This document shows positions 7,443 through 9,692 of a stretch of DNA of 9,692 bases, one piece after another. This DNA comes from Clostridia bacterium. GTDB lineage: Bacteria; Bacillota_A; Clostridia; Oscillospirales; Acutalibacteraceae. The position numbers were made by a program, and so were the translations under genes. The stretch lies in contig JAFPAK010000295.1 of NCBI GenBank assembly GCA_017390825.1, positions 1 to 9,692 of the forward strand. Reading direction: 5' to 3'. Every line of letters starts with the position of its first letter. The first letter of the stretch is position 1. Below the pieces are notes generated by a model, which had not been told where the DNA came from, ran no database searches, and saw only the letters and a program-made list of their open reading frames with translations.

Positions 7443-7936
7443 ACTATCATCCATTCAATTAAAAATATTGCCGCTGCTATTAAAAAACCTACAACAACAT
7501 CCTTTACATAGTGCATACCGCAAAGAACACGCAAAACGGCTATCATCACCGCCACTGTTATCAGTACATAAAAGCAAGCGGGATGAATAAAATATGTGCT
7601 GAACGCTACTGCAAAAGCCGAAAATGTATGTCTTGACGGAAATGACTTACCGCTTTTAGGGTTGCTTTTAAGCGGTGTAATATTCATTTTCTCATAAGGG
7701 CGCGGTTTATTCACAACCGATCTTGCCGCACTCACGGCAAAAAATGATGCCCCCGTAGGAATTATCATAATCATTAAACCTTTGATATCCTTAAAAACGA
7801 CCAGAAAGCCTATTATAACAAAATAAGATATATAAACTAAAAAAGTCAGCACATTACAAAGCAAAGGCAATACCTTACTTGCAGTACTGCTCATTGTAAT
7901 ACGCTGATTAAGCTTTAAATAAAATTCATCCTTCAT
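7439..7936 (-). CDS. PAP2 superfamily membrane phosphatase
   Basis: The 165-aa integral membrane protein has the three-part PAP2 acid-phosphatase signature. The first motif is RSVVNKPRP (72-80), an RX6RP form of the usual KX6RP. The second is FPSRHT (99-104), with Arg in place of the usual Gly of PSGH and with catalytic His103. The third is RVLCGMHYVKD (136-146), which fits RX5HX3D with His142 and Asp146. Hydrophobic segments near 22-48, 52-70, 105-115, 121-137 and 147-165 make a small multi-pass protein. Likely substrates are lipid phosphates such as undecaprenyl pyrophosphate or phosphatidate-type lipids, acting at the outer membrane face; the sequence does not decide between them. It starts the PAP2-MGMT-PHP operon, about 24 bases from a predicted transcription start. 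Its ribosome site (GAGTGA) is weak. Confidence 0.9.
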   Translation of the reverse strand: MKDEFYLKLNQRITMSSTASKVLPLLCNVLTFLVYISYFVIIGFLVVFKDIKGLMIMIIPTGASFFAVSAARSVVNKPRPYEKMNITPLKSNPKSGKSFPSRHTFSAFAVAFSTYFIHPACFYVLITVAVMIAVLRVLCGMHYVKDVVVGFLIAAAIFLIEWMIV

Positions 7937-7966
7937 AACTTTTCACTCTGGCCGTTTATTTATAAC

Positions 7967-7995
7967 AGTATAGCATATTTAAATCCTGTAATCAA
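7967..7995 (-). promoter_or_regulatory. Sigma-A type promoter of the PAP2-MGMT-PHP operon
   Basis: On the minus strand, TTGATT (7995-7990), a 17-base spacer and TATACT (7972-7967) are present with an extended -10 TG (TGCTATACT). The predicted start is near 7960, 24 bases before the PAP2 ATG. A 13-base odd palindrome, AACAACCGTTGTT (8024-8036), lies about 30 bases upstream of the -35. It could be an operator or activator site, but nothing else supports that. Confidence 0.75.
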
Positions 7996-8049
7996 GCGTT
8001 ACAACCACAAAAGATAACAATAAAACAACCGTTGTTGGAATAAAATATT

Positions 8050-8091
8050 AAAACAAAACACCACTAATTCATACTAATGAATTAATGGTGT
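8050..8091 (-). terminator. Intrinsic terminator of the DUF6514-type gene
   Basis: A 15-bp stem (8091-8077 with 8072-8058), with one C-A mismatch, has a 4-base loop. Read on the minus strand it is followed by TTTTGTTTT (8058-8050). It starts six bases past the stop codon at 8097 and separates this gene from the PAP2 operon promoter. Confidence 0.85.
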
Positions 8092-8096
8092 GATAT

Positions 8097-8330
8097 TCAT
8101 ATCAAGTTAAATCCGATCAGTGCCAGTCTGTCTTCAATTATATCAAAAAGATGTATCGGCTCTGCCTGACCTTCGTTCAGATCATCAACAAGCTGTTCTA
8201 CAAGCCGCCTTTCACAGCTCACATCGTCCACCGTGATATTTTCACCTTCAAGCTCAATTCCATATGTAGTATAGTTGCCTATATCCTTATGCTCCAGCTT
8301 CTGCTCTACGCATAAATAATTATGATTCAT
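8097..8330 (-). CDS. Small DUF6514-type protein of unknown function
   Basis: The 77-aa soluble, acidic protein has no signal peptide or membrane segment. The layout resembles the clostridial DUF6514 family: an N-terminal strand region ending YTTYGIELEG (20-29), a central VDDVSCERRLVEQLVDDLNEGQ helix region (34-55), and a final PIHLFDIIEDRLA (58-70), close to the usual PxHLxDVVEDFL ending. No function is established for that family. AAGGAG lies about ten bases before the ATG, and a terminator follows closely, so the gene is probably transcribed alone. A possible -10 (TATGAT, 8386-8381) has no good -35 partner. The family assignment is from memory of the pattern; the coding call is secure. Confidence 0.82.
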   Translation of the reverse strand: MNHNYLCVEQKLEHKDIGNYTTYGIELEGENITVDDVSCERRLVEQLVDDLNEGQAEPIHLFDIIEDRLALIGFNLI

Positions 8331-8472
8331 TGTTAATCTACTCCTTTGATTTATTAATTTCTCACTGCAATAACCATAACATCATATACAACAAATCAAA
8401 ATCCAAAAAGCAGACAAATTTTTTAAAAAGTTTGTAAATTATCACAGTTATTACAATATCATCTTAATAATT
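8331..8472. other. AT-rich upstream region of the DUF6514-type gene
   Basis: These 142 bases separate the DUF6514-type gene from the 400-bp element. They contain the gene's ribosome site, a run of A/T around 8418-8440 that could act as an UP-element-like stretch, and a lone TATGAT at 8386-8381 on the minus strand. No confident promoter, hairpin or open frame is seen. Confidence 0.5.
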
Positions 8473-8487
8473 CAAAAACAGACCCGA
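8473..8487 (+). repeat. Left terminal inverted repeat of the 400-bp element
   Basis: CAAAAACAGACCCGA, an exact reverse complement of 8858-8872. Pairing stops at once on both sides (8472/8873 and 8488/8857), so the repeat edges are sharp. Confidence 0.9.
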
Positions 8488-8495
8488 AAAAGTGC

Positions 8496-8647
8496 GTTGT
8501 TCTTATCGGAGAAAATAGAATTCTTTTAAATTCAGCTAAGAACCAGCATCGCATTTGTAAGTACAAATGCACTTGGGCAGTAGCCCAAACCCACAGAGCA
8601 ACAGAAAAGAGAAGATTCGTATCATAACGAGTCTTCTCTTTCTTTTT
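8496..8647 (+). ncRNA. Possible structured RNA within the element, plus strand
   Basis: Several nested helices can be drawn. Bases 8496-8503 pair with 8595-8602 (8 bp, one G-U) and enclose two hairpins: 8551-8559/8562-8570 (9 bp, GCATTTGTA) and 8573-8578/8583-8588 (TTGGGC, loop AGTA). A competing 7-bp helix, 8499-8505 with 8537-8543 (GTTCTTA/TAAGAAC), shares the same left strand. The segment ends in a strong terminator hairpin on the plus strand. A multibranch fold followed by a terminator is the plan of an independent small RNA. No good plus-strand promoter is visible, so expression is unproven. I cannot match it to a named RNA family. Confidence 0.42.
8606..8647 (+). terminator. Intrinsic terminator inside the element, plus strand
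   Basis: A 15-bp stem (8606-8620 with 8627-8641, one G-U pair) has loop ATCATA and is followed by TTTCTTTTT. On the minus strand the same stem is followed by the weaker TTTTCTGTT. It could therefore also stop transcripts coming from the dockerin gene. Confidence 0.75.
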
Positions 8648-8656
8648 GTCTGATAA

Positions 8657-8853
8657 GTGATATGCTGACTAAAGTCAGCGTGATATTTTCGCTTTGCGAA
8701 AGTGATATGAAACCTATCGGTTTCGTGATATTCTATTCGCCATAAACTGTCCGCAGGACAATATCACTATGCGTAGCATAATATCACTGCGAAGCAATAT
8801 AACTCGCCGTCAGGCGAATAGAGTTGCGTGATACTCCGCTTGGAGTATCACGC
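8657..8853. repeat. Array of palindromes separated by GTGATAT / ATATCAC words
   Basis: GTGATAT occurs at 8657, 8680, 8702 and 8725 (steps of 23, 22 and 23 bases). The complement ATATCAC follows at 8761 and 8781, with a degenerate ATATAAC at 8797. GTGATAC/GTATCAC sit inside the last hairpin. Between these words lie different palindromes: 8664-8670/8673-8679 (7 bp), 8687-8692/8696-8701 (6 bp), 8709-8714/8719-8724 (6 bp), 8748-8752/8756-8760 (5 bp) and 8768-8772/8776-8780 (5 bp). A longer-range stem pairs 8733-8741 with 8813-8821 (CTATTCGCC/GGCGAATAG), and a 12-bp hairpin closes the array (8826-8837/8842-8853). Stem sequences differ but pairing is kept. Confidence 0.85.
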
Positions 8854-8857
8854 TAAA

Positions 8858-8872
8858 TCGGGTCTGTTTTTG
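8858..8872 (-). repeat. Right terminal inverted repeat of the 400-bp element
   Basis: TCGGGTCTGTTTTTG, the exact reverse complement of 8473-8487. It lies 44 bases past the dockerin gene's stop codon. Confidence 0.9.
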
Positions 8873-8916
8873 CATGTCATATATAATGTTCAACTAAATG
8901 GAGTGGTATGATCTAT

Positions 8917-9660
8917 TTATAATTCTGCCGTAGTATCAACTATATCAGACGGAGATTCAACAGGAACAAGCTCTACAAGTCCAATAAGTGCTTTGCGGAG
9001 CATCAAAACATCCTTGCCATTGATATTCCCATCGTTATTTACATCAGCATTCTGCGTATTTATTGAGAATGAATCAACAATACCTACAATGTATTTGCGG
9101 AGAGTAAGAACATCCTTACCGTTTACAGCCATATCAGAATTTACATCACCGATCATGGTGCTTTCATCATTGATGATCTTATAATCCATATCGTGTGCAA
9201 TTGCATATTCTATAGCATAGCTATCGGCATATGCCAATACGGTTATATCGTTATCCTCTGCGAAAGCAGTTTCACTGATTTCAGTAACTGAATCGGGAAT
9301 ATAAATGCACTTGGTGTTTGTATAGTATTTGAAAAATCCGTCGCCGATATAAGTAATTCCGTCACAGATAAAGACATATTTTTGATTGAAGAAATCCATT
9401 GCACTAATATATGTGGTTGTATTTATGTCGGGATTTTCATAATCAAAATCATACAATCTGCCCTCACCCTCAAGGAATAAACCATACGGCGTTCCCGGCT
9501 CATAACCGATTGTATAGTATGCACCTACCTCACAAGCCAAGTCAATTGTGATTCTATAACTTGTATCATAAATTTTATCTTCATCTTCAACTGCGCTTGC
9601 AGGCACAGCCACCGCAACAAGCAGTAAAAGTGTCAAAATAATAGCCAATAGTTTTTTCAT
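8917..9660 (-). CDS. Secreted dockerin type I protein with BspA-like LRR segment
   Basis: The 247-aa exported protein has three parts. Residues 1-23 are a signal peptide (MKKLLAIILTLLLLV core, ASA cleavage site after Ala23). Residues about 93-163 resemble a BspA-type LRR_5 unit: GITYIGDGFFKYY, IYIPDSVTEISETAFAED, then the typical capping ITVLAYADSYAIEYAIAHDMDYKII. Residues 171-193 and 205-228 are the two calcium-binding repeats of a type I dockerin, DVNSDMAVNGKD and DVNNDGNINGKD, each followed by the VLxLRK helix. It should dock onto a cohesin-bearing scaffoldin on the cell surface or in a secreted complex. No glycoside hydrolase or carbohydrate-binding module is recognisable, so it may be structural or adhesive. 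Residues 229-247 are a short polar tail. AAGGATGG precedes the ATG. No convincing terminator of its own follows before the 400-bp element. Confidence 0.9.
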   Translation of the reverse strand: MKKLLAIILTLLLLVAVAVPASAVEDEDKIYDTSYRITIDLACEVGAYYTIGYEPGTPYGLFLEGEGRLYDFDYENPDINTTTYISAMDFFNQKYVFICDGITYIGDGFFKYYTNTKCIYIPDSVTEISETAFAEDNDITVLAYADSYAIEYAIAHDMDYKIINDESTMIGDVNSDMAVNGKDVLTLRKYIVGIVDSFSINTQNADVNNDGNINGKDVLMLRKALIGLVELVPVESPSDIVDTTAEL

Positions 9661-9685
9661 AATAAATCCATCCTTTTTTTCTTAT

Positions 9686-9691
9686 ATTATA
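9686..9691 (-). promoter_or_regulatory. Likely -10 box of the dockerin gene promoter
   Basis: A consensus TATAAT on the minus strand lies 25 bases before the dockerin ATG, giving a leader of about 19 bases that holds AAGGATGG. The -35 would fall outside the window, so the promoter is only half visible. Confidence 0.5.
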
Positions 9692-9692
9692 C

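Larger units (their letters stand above)
8473..8872. mobile_element. 400-bp MITE-like element with terminal inverted repeats and internal hairpins
   Basis: A perfect 15-bp inverted repeat, CAAAAACAGACCCGA at 8473-8487 and its complement at 8858-8872, bounds exactly 400 bases. These contain no open frame of gene size. The left half is a run of stem-loops ending in a terminator. The right half is an array of small palindromes spaced by GTGATAT or its complement. No target-site duplication is visible at the ends (AATAATT left, CATGTCA right). The size, terminal repeats and lack of coding sequence suit a non-autonomous element. I recall similar GTGATAT-separated palindromes elsewhere in Clostridia genomes, sometimes near four-helix-bundle protein genes, but cannot verify this here. 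It lies past the dockerin gene's 3' end and may supply its transcript end. Confidence 0.68.

Noticed and set aside
8657..8853. CRISPR array
   Set aside because: The repeated word is only 7 bases, changes orientation partway through, and the sequences between are palindromes rather than unique spacers; no cas genes are present.
8473..8872. Protein-coding remnant on the plus strand in the element
   Set aside because: Frames are broken by several stops and the readable peptides simply translate the hairpins; no start with a ribosome site is seen.
8473..8872. Target-site duplication at the element ends
   Set aside because: Flanking bases (AATAATT and CATGTCA) do not match at any length worth reporting.

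Overview
The window looks like a piece of a chromosome from a gut-type Clostridia member of the Oscillospiraceae, most likely Ruminococcus-like. The evidence is a secreted BspA-like LRR protein with a C-terminal type I dockerin, a DUF6514-type small protein, an AT-leaning base composition and strong AGGAGG-type ribosome binding sites. All eleven credible protein genes are on the minus strand, so the window is best read from right to left.

Reading in transcription order: a secreted dockerin protein (9660-8917) comes first. A gene-free stretch follows (8916-8331), most of it a 400-bp element. This element has perfect 15-bp terminal inverted repeats (8473-8487 and 8858-8872). Inside them lie a structured-RNA-like half ending in an intrinsic terminator on the plus strand, and an array of small palindromes separated by GTGATAT/ATATCAC words. 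Next come a DUF6514-type gene with its own terminator (8330-8097), then a three-gene operon with overlapping genes and a clear promoter: PAP2 phosphatase, MGMT-like protein and PHP-domain phosphoesterase (7936-6398). A second clear promoter (6381-6353) then drives a compact six-gene operon (6320-316): an M16 peptidase homologue without zinc site, an M16 peptidase with HxxEH, Lgt, FolD, an ACT-domain protein (UPF0237) and a PFL/UPF0210 protein. It ends at a terminator with a 22-bp perfect stem (305-252). The leftmost 250 bases hold a second terminator-like hairpin and no supported gene.

Functionally, the long operon mixes cell-envelope maturation (Lgt, the M16 pair), one-carbon metabolism (FolD) and a widespread but biochemically unassigned ACT/UPF0210 pair. 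The middle operon is a mix of putative lipid/pyrophosphate phosphatase, DNA-alkylation response and phosphoesterase. The dockerin protein fits a cellulosome-like or amylosome-like surface assembly. The least explained sequence is the 400-bp palindromic element. The main protein oddity is the MGMT-like protein, which keeps the acceptor cysteine but lacks two neighbouring functional residues. All functional calls come from reading motifs by eye; no database search was run.
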